Assembly (NCBI RefSeq): GCF_000196795.1
Contig: NC_014259.1
Coordinates: 3,968,001 to 4,032,000, forward strand
Length of the DNA stretch: 64,000 nt
Reading direction: 5' to 3'
From: Acinetobacter oleivorans DR1
Lineage (GTDB): Bacteria > Pseudomonadota > Gammaproteobacteria > Pseudomonadales > Moraxellaceae
Shown here: one piece after another, positions 45,222-53,251 of the stretch
How positions within the stretch are numbered: the stretch's first letter is position 1
Layout of the letters: each line of letters starts with the position of its first letter
Notes under the pieces: generated by a model
Database searches by the model: none
Told to the model about the DNA's origin: nothing
Seen by the model: only the letters and a program-made list of their open reading frames with translations
Program-made: the position numbers and the translations under genes

Positions 45222-46655
45222 TTAATCAAAACTTTCTTGGCCTAGTTTTTTCATGCGTGGTTTATAAAACACATGATAGCTAACGCCTAAAACAACTAGC
45301 CACAATGGACTAACATAGAGTGCTTTTAATGTATCTGGCTCTAGTGCCAAAATCACTAAAGTGAACAAGAAAAATGCAATGACAACATACGCCATTAACA
45401 CACCACCCGGCATTTTAAAAGTCGATTTAGCATGTAACTCTGGACTCAACTTACGGTAACGTAAATAGCACGCCATGATCAGAAGCCATACACTAATAAA
45501 GAGAATCACACAAAGTGAACTTGCCAAAGTAAATGCTTCCATGGTGTTTGGAACAAAGTACTGAAGCACTGCCCCACCCATAATGAAAATACATGAGAAG
45601 ATTAAACCATTTGAAGGCACGGCACGTTTTGATAAACGCCCCAATGCACTTGGCGCCTGACCATCTTTCGATAAACCGAACAGCATACGACTGGTTGAAA
45701 ACACACCGCTGTTCATTGAAGACATCACTGAAGACAGTACCACCAAGTTCATGATGATAGCTGAAACAGGAATACCCGCATTTAAGAACAACTCAACAAA
45801 TGGGCTTTTATCTGCACGAATGTGATCCCAAGGTGTTACTGACATCACCACAAAGAGTGCTAGGACATAGAATAGAATAATACGTACAGGAATCGCGTTA
45901 ATTGCCTTCGGTAGATTTTTCTCTGGATCTTTCGTTTCAGCGGCTGTTGTACCAATCAATTCGACGCCAATAAAGGCAAATACGGCAATCTGGAAACCTG
46001 CCAAAAATCCGCTTACGCCTTTTGGAAATATGCCACCATGCGACCACACATTACTTACACTAACAACCTCACCATGCGGAGCTTGAAAATGAGTGAGGAT
46101 CATGTAACCACCGACTCCAATCAGGCCAATAATGGCCAAAATCTTAATGAGTGCGAACCAGAATTCAACTTCACCAAACAACTTCACCGTAAGAAGGTTA
46201 AGCCCTAAAATGAATAGTACACAGCCTGCACTAATCATGGCTTGTTGTGTTGGTGAGAAACTGGCGCCTTCGGGCAGCCAGAAACTTAAATAGTTAATGA
46301 CCGCAGATAAATCTGCAATACCGACCAGTACCCAGCCTAACCAATAGGTCCAACCTATATAATAACCAGCCCATGGGCCAATCAAATCATATGCCATATC
46401 GACAAATGACTTGTAATGCAAATTAGCGAGTAGTAATTCACCTAATGCACGCATTAAGAAAAAAAACATGCCACCAATTAACATGTAAATCACGAGAATT
46501 GAAGGACCAGCGAGGGAGATGGTTTTGCCCGAGCCCATAAATAGACCGGTTCCAATTGCACCGCCAATTGCAATCATTTGTAGATGGCGATTATTTAATT
46601 TCCGTTGTAAATGATCAGGGGAGCCTGCCTCATCGGGATGATGAACCATTGTCAT
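45222..46655 (-). CDS. CycA-like amino-acid permease, copy 2
   Basis: An APC-superfamily amino-acid transporter of 477 residues with about twelve helices, of the D-serine/D-alanine/glycine permease type. The first helix carries IAIGGAIGTGLFMGSGKTI, the APC substrate-binding signature. It is highly similar to the permease at 47027-48466 along the full length, differing mainly at the ends and in scattered residues. The dadA-alr context suggests alanine (both isomers) or glycine uptake. It is preceded by a conserved leader hairpin (46692-46739) and a ridA remnant. Confidence 0.9.
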   Translation of the reverse strand: MTMVHHPDEAGSPDHLQRKLNNRHLQMIAIGGAIGTGLFMGSGKTISLAGPSILVIYMLIGGMFFFLMRALGELLLANLHYKSFVDMAYDLIGPWAGYYIGWTYWLGWVLVGIADLSAVINYLSFWLPEGASFSPTQQAMISAGCVLFILGLNLLTVKLFGEVEFWFALIKILAIIGLIGVGGYMILTHFQAPHGEVVSVSNVWSHGGIFPKGVSGFLAGFQIAVFAFIGVELIGTTAAETKDPEKNLPKAINAIPVRIILFYVLALFVVMSVTPWDHIRADKSPFVELFLNAGIPVSAIIMNLVVLSSVMSSMNSGVFSTSRMLFGLSKDGQAPSALGRLSKRAVPSNGLIFSCIFIMGGAVLQYFVPNTMEAFTLASSLCVILFISVWLLIMACYLRYRKLSPELHAKSTFKMPGGVLMAYVVIAFFLFTLVILALEPDTLKALYVSPLWLVVLGVSYHVFYKPRMKKLGQESFD

Positions 46656-46691
46656 ATTAGAAGTCCTTTTTATATTTTGCTTAACTTAAAA

Positions 46692-46739
46692 TCAGCAACC
46701 TATAGGGAGAAAAACGAACCGTATATCGTGGGTTGCTGA
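46692..46739 (-). promoter_or_regulatory. Leader hairpin of permease copy 2
   Basis: In the minus-strand RNA a perfect 9-bp stem (UCAGCAACC with GGUUGCUGA) closes a loop containing AUACGGUUCG and UUUUUC. It lies 36 nt upstream of the ATG. The same stem position and loop sequence occur before the other permease (48501-48544), so the structure is kept in both copies. Confidence 0.65.
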
Positions 46740-46818
46740 GTCTATACCTCAGGACAAGATGTTCAAGTATATTTTTTCCTTAATTGATAAATCGTTTGTC
46801 CTGTTTTTTTAAGTCACA

Positions 46819-46935
46819 TTATTTATGTACTGCCTTCACGGCAATTTTAATTAACATATCTGGATTCTCCAGATTAGCCGGAGTGTAGCATGTGATAATG
46901 CTAGATGTCGCTTTTACGCCCCCCTCTAAACTGCT
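46819..46935 (-). pseudogene. 3' remnant of a ridA-like gene
   Basis: Minus-strand reading gives SSLEGGVKATSSIIT followed by CYTPANLENPDMLIKIAV and KAVHK before a stop at 46819, with an in-frame stop just upstream at 46936-46938. The end aligns with the C-terminus of the intact ridA (NPDWLIEIAVTAAQK). About two thirds of the gene is missing and no start exists, so it is a dead fragment left by tandem duplication. Its sequence differs enough from the intact ridA that the duplication is old. Confidence 0.75.
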
Positions 46936-46988
46936 CTATTGAGTTAAAAATAAACAACATTATTCCGATAAAAAATCGAAAGAAAATA

Positions 46989-47018
46989 AAAAAAGCCAAT
47001 CATGTTTGATTGGCTTTT
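46989..47018 (-). terminator. Terminator of permease copy 1
   Basis: On the minus strand AAAAGCCAATCA, loop, TGATTGGCTTTT, just past the permease stop; nearly the same stem as 45174-45207. Confidence 0.88.
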
Positions 47019-47026
47019 AATAAAAC

Positions 47027-48466
47027 TTAATGATCGTTGACGAGTTCGCGTCCTAGTTTTTTCATGCGTGGTTTATAGAGCACATGATAGGTAACACCTA
47101 AGATAACTAACCATACTGGACTGACATAGAGCGCTTTCAATGTATCTGGCTCAAGTGCCAAGATGACTAAAGTGAAAAGCATAAATGCCAAAACGATATA
47201 GCTCATCCAAATGCCACCGGGCATTTTAAAAGTAGATTTTTCATGTAATTCAGGACGTAATTTACGATAGCGTAAATAGCACACCATGATAAGACTCCAG
47301 ACACTAATGAATAGAATCACACAGAGTGAACTTGCCAAAGTAAATGCTTCCATGGTGTTTGGAACAAAGTACTGAAGTACTGCCCCGCCCATAATGAAAA
47401 TACATGAGAAAATCAAACCATTTGAAGGTACGGCACGTTTTGATAAACGACCAAATGCACCTGGAGCCTGACCGTCTTTTGATAAACCGAACAGCATACG
47501 ACTGGTTGAAAACACACCGCTGTTCATTGAAGACATCACCGAAGACAGTACCACCAAGTTCATGATAATAGCTGAAACAGGAATACCGGCATTTAAGAAC
47601 AACTCAACAAACGGACTTTTGTCTGCACGAATATGGTCCCAAGGCGTTACTGACATCACAATAAAGAGTGCTAGTACATAGAACAAAATAATACGTACAG
47701 GAATCGCGTTAATTGCTTTCGGTAAGTTCTTCTCTGGATCTTTGGTTTCAGCAGCCGTTGTACCAACCAGTTCAACCCCGACAAAAGCAAACACGGCAAT
47801 CTGGAATCCTGCCAAGAAGCCTTCTGTACCTTTCGGGAATAAACCGCCATGCGACCAAACATTACTAATGCTTGCAACAGCGCCTTGCGGAGCTTGGAAA
47901 TGACTGAAAATCATATAGCCACCCACTCCGATCAGGCCAATAATGGCTAAAATCTTAATGAGTGCAAACCAAAATTCAATTTCACCAAATAGGCGTACAG
48001 TCAGTAGGTTAAGACCCATGACAAACAGCACACAACCTGCACTAATCATGGCTTGTTGCGTTGGTGAAAAGCTCGTGCCATCGGGCAACCAGAAACTCAA
48101 ATAGTTAATGACTGCTGAAAGGTCCGCAATACCCACCAGTACCCAGCCTAACCAATAGGTCCAGCCCAAATAATAACCGGCCCAAGGACCAATTAAGTCA
48201 TGAGCCATATCAACAAAAGATTTGTAATGCAGATTTGCAAGAAGCAACTCGCCCATTGCACGCATTAAGAAAAAGAACATTCCTCCAATAATCATATAGA
48301 TTAAAAGAATTGAAGGACCTGCGAGGGAGATGGTTTTGCCCGAACCCATAAATAGGCCGGTTCCAATTGCACCGCCAATTGCAATCAGTTGTAAATGACG
48401 GTTAGACAGTTTTCGTTGCAGATGATCAGGAGAGTTTTCCGTATCTGAATGACGAGCCGTTGTCAT
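47027..48466 (-). CDS. CycA-like amino-acid permease, copy 1
   Basis: A 479-residue APC-family transporter, tandem paralogue of the 45222-46655 gene. It shares the same N-terminal signature IAIGGAIGTGLFMGSGKTI and the SSVMSSMNSGVFSTSRML segment. Lying directly after dadA-alr-ridA, it most likely imports D/L-alanine or related small amino acids for that pathway. An AAAGGAAT ribosome binding site precedes the ATG; the leader hairpin at 48501-48544 is 34 nt upstream. Confidence 0.92.
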   Translation of the reverse strand: MTTARHSDTENSPDHLQRKLSNRHLQLIAIGGAIGTGLFMGSGKTISLAGPSILLIYMIIGGMFFFLMRAMGELLLANLHYKSFVDMAHDLIGPWAGYYLGWTYWLGWVLVGIADLSAVINYLSFWLPDGTSFSPTQQAMISAGCVLFVMGLNLLTVRLFGEIEFWFALIKILAIIGLIGVGGYMIFSHFQAPQGAVASISNVWSHGGLFPKGTEGFLAGFQIAVFAFVGVELVGTTAAETKDPEKNLPKAINAIPVRIILFYVLALFIVMSVTPWDHIRADKSPFVELFLNAGIPVSAIIMNLVVLSSVMSSMNSGVFSTSRMLFGLSKDGQAPGAFGRLSKRAVPSNGLIFSCIFIMGGAVLQYFVPNTMEAFTLASSLCVILFISVWSLIMVCYLRYRKLRPELHEKSTFKMPGGIWMSYIVLAFMLFTLVILALEPDTLKALYVSPVWLVILGVTYHVLYKPRMKKLGRELVNDH

Positions 48467-48500
48467 ATTAAAATTCCTTTTTGAATTCCTTTGTTAAGAT

Positions 48501-48544
48501 CAGCAACCTATGGCGAAAATCGAACCGTATGCCATAGGTCACTG
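48501..48544 (-). promoter_or_regulatory. Leader hairpin of permease copy 1
   Basis: In minus-strand RNA CAGUGACCUAUGGC pairs with GCCAUAGGUUGCUG over all 14 positions (two G-U wobbles) around a loop with AUACGGUUCG and AUUUUC. On the opposite strand the two wobble positions would not pair, so the structure is specific to the permease mRNA. Loop and outer stem agree with 46692-46739. Confidence 0.7.
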
Positions 48545-48627
48545 AATCTGTTCACCAAAAATGACTGGATAAACCGTATCTATCTTCCTTCTGTTAGATA
48601 CATCATCATTTTCGGAGTAAAAACGAA

Positions 48628-48987
48628 TTACTTTTGTGCTGCCGTCACGGCAATTTCAATTAACCAATCTGGATTGACCAAATCGGCCTGAATTGTGGCA
48701 CGCGATGGAACAACACACCCTTTTAACCAGTCAACCCAAATTGCATTTACGGTTGAAAAGTCAGAAAGATTTTTCAAATAGAGCTGTGCAGAAAGCAAGC
48801 GAGATTTGTCGGTATTGGCTAATGCCAAAAGTTCATCAATTGTTGCAAGAATTTCACGAGTTTGGCCTGCCACGTCTTGTTCGGTATTTTTAGGTACCTG
48901 ACCTGACAGATAAACCACTTTGTTAAAAACAGTCACGGCGCTCATGACTTCGTTAGTGTTAATCTTTTGTATATCTGAATTAGACAT
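48628..48987 (-). CDS. RidA family reactive intermediate deaminase
   Basis: A 119-residue RidA/YjgF protein, which hydrolyses reactive 2-aminoacrylate-type imines to keto acids. The core pattern is VVYLSGQVPKNTEQDVAGQTREIL, and the end has the substrate-binding Arg in VVPSRATIQADL. ATG 48987 is chosen: AAGGAAAT precedes it and it lies 10 bp after the alr stop. It sits between alr and the permease, fitting clearance of imine by-products of D-amino-acid dehydrogenase. Confidence 0.9.
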   Translation of the reverse strand: MSNSDIQKINTNEVMSAVTVFNKVVYLSGQVPKNTEQDVAGQTREILATIDELLALANTDKSRLLSAQLYLKNLSDFSTVNAIWVDWLKGCVVPSRATIQADLVNPDWLIEIAVTAAQK

Positions 48988-48997
48988 TCGGATTTCC

Positions 48998-50101
48998 TTA
49001 TACCTGATTAATAAATTGAACACGGACGGTGACAGCACACATCAGTTCATAGCCCACCGTACCGGATGAAACTGCGACATCATCAATAGGTAAAACGACG
49101 CCTGTACTTGATTGGCCCCAAAGCACGACTTCACTGCCGACTTTGGCACTTTCAATACCTGTTAAATCGACTGCCAACATATCCATGCTGACGCGGCCAA
49201 TTGTACGAGTGCGGACAGAGTCCACTAAAACAGGCGTACCTGTTGGTGAAATACGCTGATAACCATCGGCATAGCCACAAGCGACAATCCCAATCGTTAT
49301 GGGCTGCTCTGCGACAAAGTTTGAGCCATAACCTACGCTTTCATTCGGTTCTAAATGCTGAACTGAAATAATTTCGCTGCGTAAGCTCATGGTCGGTTGT
49401 AAGCCCCAATCCGCAATACTATGCGTCGGGTAGTCTGGCGAGCTGCCATAGAGCATGATGCCGCTACGTGCATAATCTGATTTGAGCTGGTCTTGATAAC
49501 GCAGAATTGCTGCGCTATTACTTACAGATCTTTCACCCGGTAAATCTTTAATAATTTCTTCAAATGCAGTGATTTGATAATCAATGCCTTGCTGGCCGAA
49601 ACGATCACCATCTGCATCAGAAAAATGCATCATGTGCGTAATCTTGGACACATTTGCCAAGTTATTTAAACGTTCCCAAGCCTGAACATAGTTTTGTGGT
49701 TTAAAACCAAGACGGTTCATACCACTGTTCATTTTTAGACAAACATTAAATTGGGCTGGATAAGGATGCTTTTCTACCCACTCAATTTGCGCTTCACTAT
49801 GAATGGTGAAACTGAGTTGATACTGCACACAATCAAATAAATCTTGAGGAGAAAAAATCCCTTCGAGCAATAAAATTGGACCTGTCCAACCTAAAGCACG
49901 AATGCGTTTTGCTTCATCAAGATCAAGTAAGGCAAAGCCATCTGCTGCTTTAAATGCTTCATAAACACGTTCAATTCCGTGTCCATAAGCATTGGCTTTT
50001 ACAACGGCAAAGACCTTACTGTTTGGCATAGTCTTGCGTACCACCGCCAAGTTATTTTGTAAGGCTTGACGGTGGATCACTGCGGTAATAGGACGAGGCA
50101 T
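48998..50101 (-). CDS. dadX: Alanine racemase, catabolic type
   Basis: PLP-dependent alanine racemase of 367 residues. The PLP lysine is in AVVKANAYGHG (Lys35), the catalytic tyrosine in SVGYGSNF, and RVSMDMLAVDLT follows. It converts L-alanine to D-alanine for oxidation by DadA. The dadA gene lies 20 bp upstream in the same transcript, which supports the catabolic (DadX) role rather than the biosynthetic Alr. Confidence 0.93.
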   Translation of the reverse strand: MPRPITAVIHRQALQNNLAVVRKTMPNSKVFAVVKANAYGHGIERVYEAFKAADGFALLDLDEAKRIRALGWTGPILLLEGIFSPQDLFDCVQYQLSFTIHSEAQIEWVEKHPYPAQFNVCLKMNSGMNRLGFKPQNYVQAWERLNNLANVSKITHMMHFSDADGDRFGQQGIDYQITAFEEIIKDLPGERSVSNSAAILRYQDQLKSDYARSGIMLYGSSPDYPTHSIADWGLQPTMSLRSEIISVQHLEPNESVGYGSNFVAEQPITIGIVACGYADGYQRISPTGTPVLVDSVRTRTIGRVSMDMLAVDLTGIESAKVGSEVVLWGQSSTGVVLPIDDVAVSSGTVGYELMCAVTVRVQFINQV

Positions 50102-50121
50102 GATTACTTTCCTAACGTCCG

Positions 50122-51387
50122 TTATGCCGCGTGCGCGTGTGAGTAACGCTGAATTGAAAGGCCATCGGTACTGATATCAGTCTTATGATTCAATACGATG
50201 TCACTGATTAATTTCCCTGAACCACATGCCATGGTCCAACCTAAAGTACCGTGACCTGTATTCAAGAACAGATTTTTAAAGCGAGTCGCTCCAATAATTG
50301 GAGTGCTGTCTGGTGTCATTGGACGTAGACCCGTCCAGAAAGACGCCTGTGCCATATCGCCGCCCGGGAACAAGTCCTGAGTAACCATTTGCAAGGTTGC
50401 ACGGCGGTCTTCGTTCAGACCTAAATTGAAACCACTTAACTCAGCCATACCACCTACGCGAATACGTTGGTCAAAACGCGTAATCGCAATTTTGTAGGTT
50501 TCATCAAGCACTGTAGATTGCGGAGCAAAAGCAGGGTCAACAATTGGAATCGTCAACGAATAACCTTTCACAGGATATACAGGTAACTGTAGATCGAGTG
50601 GTTTCAAGAAATCACGTGAATAGCTACCAAACGCTAGGACATAACGATCTGCGGTTAAGACCTTACCATTGACCTGAACGCCCTTAATTTCATCGCCTTC
50701 AACAATCAATTTTTCTACGTTCTGGTTGAACTGGAAGTTAACACCCAACTCTTTAGCAATTTGAGCTAAAGCATTGGTAAATAAATAACAGTCACCTGTT
50801 TCGTCATTTGGTAAGTGTAAACCACCAACGAGTTTATCTTGCGCATTTGCCAAAGCTGGTTCTACACGACCAAGTTCGTTGCCATTTAATAATTCGTAGC
50901 TTACGCCGCACTCTTGTAGCACGCTAATGTCGCGTTGAACCGCTTCCATTTGAGCTTCTTTACGGAATAACTGCAACGTACCTTTAGCACGGTTTTCGTA
51001 ATTAATGCCTGTATCTTTTCTAAGTTCACGTAAGCAATCACGGCTGTATTCAGCCACACGCATCATACGTTCTTTGTTCACAGCATAACTTTGTGGATTA
51101 CAGTTTTTTAGCATTTGCGCCATCCACTGTAACTGCCACATGCTGCCATCTAAATTAATCGCAAGCGGTGCGTGATGTTGGAACATCCACTTCACAGCTT
51201 TAAAAGGGATTCCTGGTGCTGCCCAAGGGGTCGAATACCCTGGCGAAATTTGACCTGCATTACCAAAGCTTGTTTCTTCAGCAGGACCTGACTGACGGTC
51301 AAGAACAGTGACCTCAGCTCCTTGTTGAGCTAGATAATAGGCACTTGCCACTCCGATAACGCCGCTACCTAATACAATTACGCGCAT
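50122..51387 (-). CDS. dadA: D-amino acid dehydrogenase, small subunit
   Basis: A membrane-associated flavoprotein that oxidises D-alanine to pyruvate and ammonia and passes electrons to the respiratory chain. The 421 residues begin with the FAD loop [18 protein letters not shown] and continue with [20 protein letters not shown] and the C-terminal [17 protein letters not shown]. The start at 51387 (MRVIVLG) is preferred over 51405: the GAGGG ribosome binding site is then 7 bp away. It is divergent from the Lrp-type regulator. Confidence 0.96.
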   Translation of the reverse strand: MRVIVLGSGVIGVASAYYLAQQGAEVTVLDRQSGPAEETSFGNAGQISPGYSTPWAAPGIPFKAVKWMFQHHAPLAINLDGSMWQLQWMAQMLKNCNPQSYAVNKERMMRVAEYSRDCLRELRKDTGINYENRAKGTLQLFRKEAQMEAVQRDISVLQECGVSYELLNGNELGRVEPALANAQDKLVGGLHLPNDETGDCYLFTNALAQIAKELGVNFQFNQNVEKLIVEGDEIKGVQVNGKVLTADRYVLAFGSYSRDFLKPLDLQLPVYPVKGYSLTIPIVDPAFAPQSTVLDETYKIAITRFDQRIRVGGMAELSGFNLGLNEDRRATLQMVTQDLFPGGDMAQASFWTGLRPMTPDSTPIIGATRFKNLFLNTGHGTLGWTMACGSGKLISDIVLNHKTDISTDGLSIQRYSHAHAA

Positions 51388-51488
51388 TTCCATTCCCTCA
51401 CGCACACCAGTTTATTTAACTAGTATATTTCTGCTTCAATAGTTTATTTCACTGTTTTTCAGGGTATAATCTAGGTAAATTTATGTTT

Positions 51489-51500
51489 TTCTCGCGAGAA
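51489..51500. promoter_or_regulatory. 12-bp palindrome before the Lrp gene
   Basis: TTCTCGCGAGAA is a perfect palindrome 23 bp upstream of the Lrp-type start and downstream of a TATAAT-like box near 51468. It could be an operator or an mRNA leader element. Confidence 0.4.
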
Positions 51501-51523
51501 TTTTAAAAAAAGAGGAAATATCT

Positions 51524-51991
51524 ATGCGCCCCTTAGATCGTATAGATCGCATGATTCTGGACATTTTGCAGCGCGAAGGACGAATTGCGATTAGTGAATT
51601 GGCATCGAGAGTCAACCTCTCTACCACCCCCTGTTCAGAGCGTGTAAAACGTCTCGAACGCGATGGCATTATCATGGGTTATTACGCCCGTCTAAACCCA
51701 GCTTACGTAGACCGTAACCTGCTCGTCTTTTTAGAAATTAAGTTATCTGCCAAATCAGGCGATGTATTTGACCAAGTGGCCAGAGACCTCGTTGAGATTC
51801 CTGAAGTGCTCGAATGTCACCTTATTTCAGGCGAATTTGACTACCTTGTAAAAGCCCGTTTAAAAGAAATGAGCGCATACCGCCGCTTATTGGGAGATCT
51901 ATTAAAGAAACTCCCCGCTTCGGCATCGTCGCACAGTTATGTGGTCATGGAAGAAGTGAAAGAAACTTTATATTTAGATGTAAGCAAGTAA
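51524..51991 (+). CDS. Lrp/AsnC family regulator of the dad operon (DadR-like)
   Basis: A 155-residue Lrp-type regulator. The N-terminal helix-turn-helix is DRMILDILQREGRIAISELA with CSERVKRLERDGII; the C-terminal RAM ligand-binding domain covers about 65-150 (LVFLEIKLSAKSGDVFD, CHLISGEFDYLVKARL). It is divergent from dadA, the same arrangement as dadR-dadAX in pseudomonads, so it likely activates D-alanine catabolism in response to alanine. An AGAGGAAAT ribosome binding site supports the start. Confidence 0.92.
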   Translation: MRPLDRIDRMILDILQREGRIAISELASRVNLSTTPCSERVKRLERDGIIMGYYARLNPAYVDRNLLVFLEIKLSAKSGDVFDQVARDLVEIPEVLECHLISGEFDYLVKARLKEMSAYRRLLGDLLKKLPASASSHSYVVMEEVKETLYLDVSK

Positions 51992-52017
51992 AGCGAGCAT
52001 TATTGAACTCGCTTTAC
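51988..52017 (+). terminator. Probable terminator after the Lrp gene
   Basis: GTAAAGCGAG, 10-nt loop, CTCGCTTTAC, overlapping the stop codon and followed by a T-containing tail. Confidence 0.55.
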
Positions 52018-52031
52018 TCACGTTTTAAAAA

Positions 52032-53177
52032 TTAGAAATATTTTAAAATCGAAATATGTTTATTTTGATGTTTGAACTTCGAGAACCACTTAACCGCTGG
52101 GTAGAGTGCAAAAGACAGCAAAATTGTGATTAACCACAGCATCCATACATGGCTGACCGACAAATAATTCCCGTAGTTGGCTCCCCACACGTTTAGCACA
52201 AACACATAGATCAGTTTCAGCACATATAAATGCAATAAATAAAAGAACATAGGCACCGAGCCAAATACCACTAATGGTTTTAAAAACGAGTGCTGCTGCA
52301 TACATTCAAAAGCAACGAGCACAAGCAAACCAATTCCAACATTCAGCAAAATAAACAGTAAAGATGGCGGATACTTGGTGAGGTTAAAAAAGCTCATAAG
52401 GCTCAGTTGTAATGACTCAAAATACTGCCACGGCTGGTCACCATAGATATTGATAAAACGTAGTAAAACAAATAACCCAATAATTATTAAACCAATGCTG
52501 AGTAAAGCGCGGCTTCTTTGATTTGCTGTATATTTTAAACTAAAGAACTGACCTAAAACATAGCCTAATAAAATCACTCCAATCCAAGGTAAAACAGGAT
52601 AGCTTGTACGAAGCTTGATACCCGCAAATTCAATCCAACCACGTTCATGTAAAATGAACCATATATTTTGTAAAACACCTTGTGAGAAGTGCACAGAATC
52701 TAGCAGGTTGTGCCCAAAAATAATGACCAACGCTACACCAGCAAGAACTGGCAAAGGCAAACTTACACAACAAGCTAATACCACCATGCTAATACCTATC
52801 GCCCAAATCACCTGTAAATAAATGACTTCGGGTGGAAAAGTTGCTGTCCATGCAAAATTCACAAGCGTAAGCTCTAATACAATTAAAAATAAGCCACGTT
52901 TTAATAGAAAGGCACGCGTTTGTTGTGAGTCCTGTTTTTTTGATTGAAATAAAAACGCAGAAATACCGGTTAAAAGTACAAAAACCGGAGCGCAAATATG
53001 TGCCAATAATCGACTGCCAAATAATGCTGGTTCTGTTACTGTTACGTCCATTGGATCGGTAACCTGTTTATGTAAATAGAAAGTTTCTCTTACATGGTCG
53101 AGCAGCATAATGATGATCACCAAACCACGCAATGCATCAATCGACTGTAAACGTTCAATATTCTTTTCTAAAGACAT
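52032..53177 (-). CDS. DUF1624/HGSNAT-like membrane acyltransferase-type protein
   Basis: A polytopic inner-membrane protein of 381 residues with about ten helices. The start SIDALRGLVIIIMLLDHVRE is the signature of DUF1624/heparan-alpha-glucosaminide acyltransferase-like proteins. The frame extends to a TTG at 53189, but ATG 53177 is preferred. The substrate is unknown. It is divergent from the TonB receptor across a gap of 74 bp that holds a Zur-box-like palindrome, so the two may be co-regulated. Confidence 0.8.
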   Translation of the reverse strand: MSLEKNIERLQSIDALRGLVIIIMLLDHVRETFYLHKQVTDPMDVTVTEPALFGSRLLAHICAPVFVLLTGISAFLFQSKKQDSQQTRAFLLKRGLFLIVLELTLVNFAWTATFPPEVIYLQVIWAIGISMVVLACCVSLPLPVLAGVALVIIFGHNLLDSVHFSQGVLQNIWFILHERGWIEFAGIKLRTSYPVLPWIGVILLGYVLGQFFSLKYTANQRSRALLSIGLIIIGLFVLLRFINIYGDQPWQYFESLQLSLMSFFNLTKYPPSLLFILLNVGIGLLVLVAFECMQQHSFLKPLVVFGSVPMFFYLLHLYVLKLIYVFVLNVWGANYGNYLSVSHVWMLWLITILLSFALYPAVKWFSKFKHQNKHISILKYF

Positions 53178-53198
53178 AGCGGTAATCAATAAAATAAT

Positions 53199-53221
53199 GT
53201 AACGTTATATTATTACATTAA
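53199..53221. promoter_or_regulatory. Candidate Zur operator in divergent promoter
   Basis: The core GTTATATTATTAC (53204-53216) fits the gammaproteobacterial Zur core GTTATANTATAAC at all but one base, and the flanks extend the match. The same region forms a wider inverted repeat, TAATGTAA-N10-TTACATTA (53195-53220). It lies 22 bp from the DUF1624 start and 31 bp from the receptor start. Confidence 0.55.
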
Positions 53222-53251
53222 ACTTCTTTTGTCTTTCATGGCTGATTATTT

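Larger units (their letters stand above)
46656..47026. other. Spacer between tandem permeases
   Basis: 371 bp containing, from right to left, the copy-1 terminator (46989-47018), a truncated ridA 3' end (46819-46935) and the leader hairpin of copy 2 (46692-46739). Its composition shows that the duplicated unit was ridA-leader-permease-terminator. Confidence 0.75.

Noticed and set aside
46692..48544. Glycine riboswitch as explanation of the permease leader hairpins
   Set aside because: The hairpins are short single stem-loops and lack the conserved glycine-aptamer core; only an unnamed leader element can be claimed.
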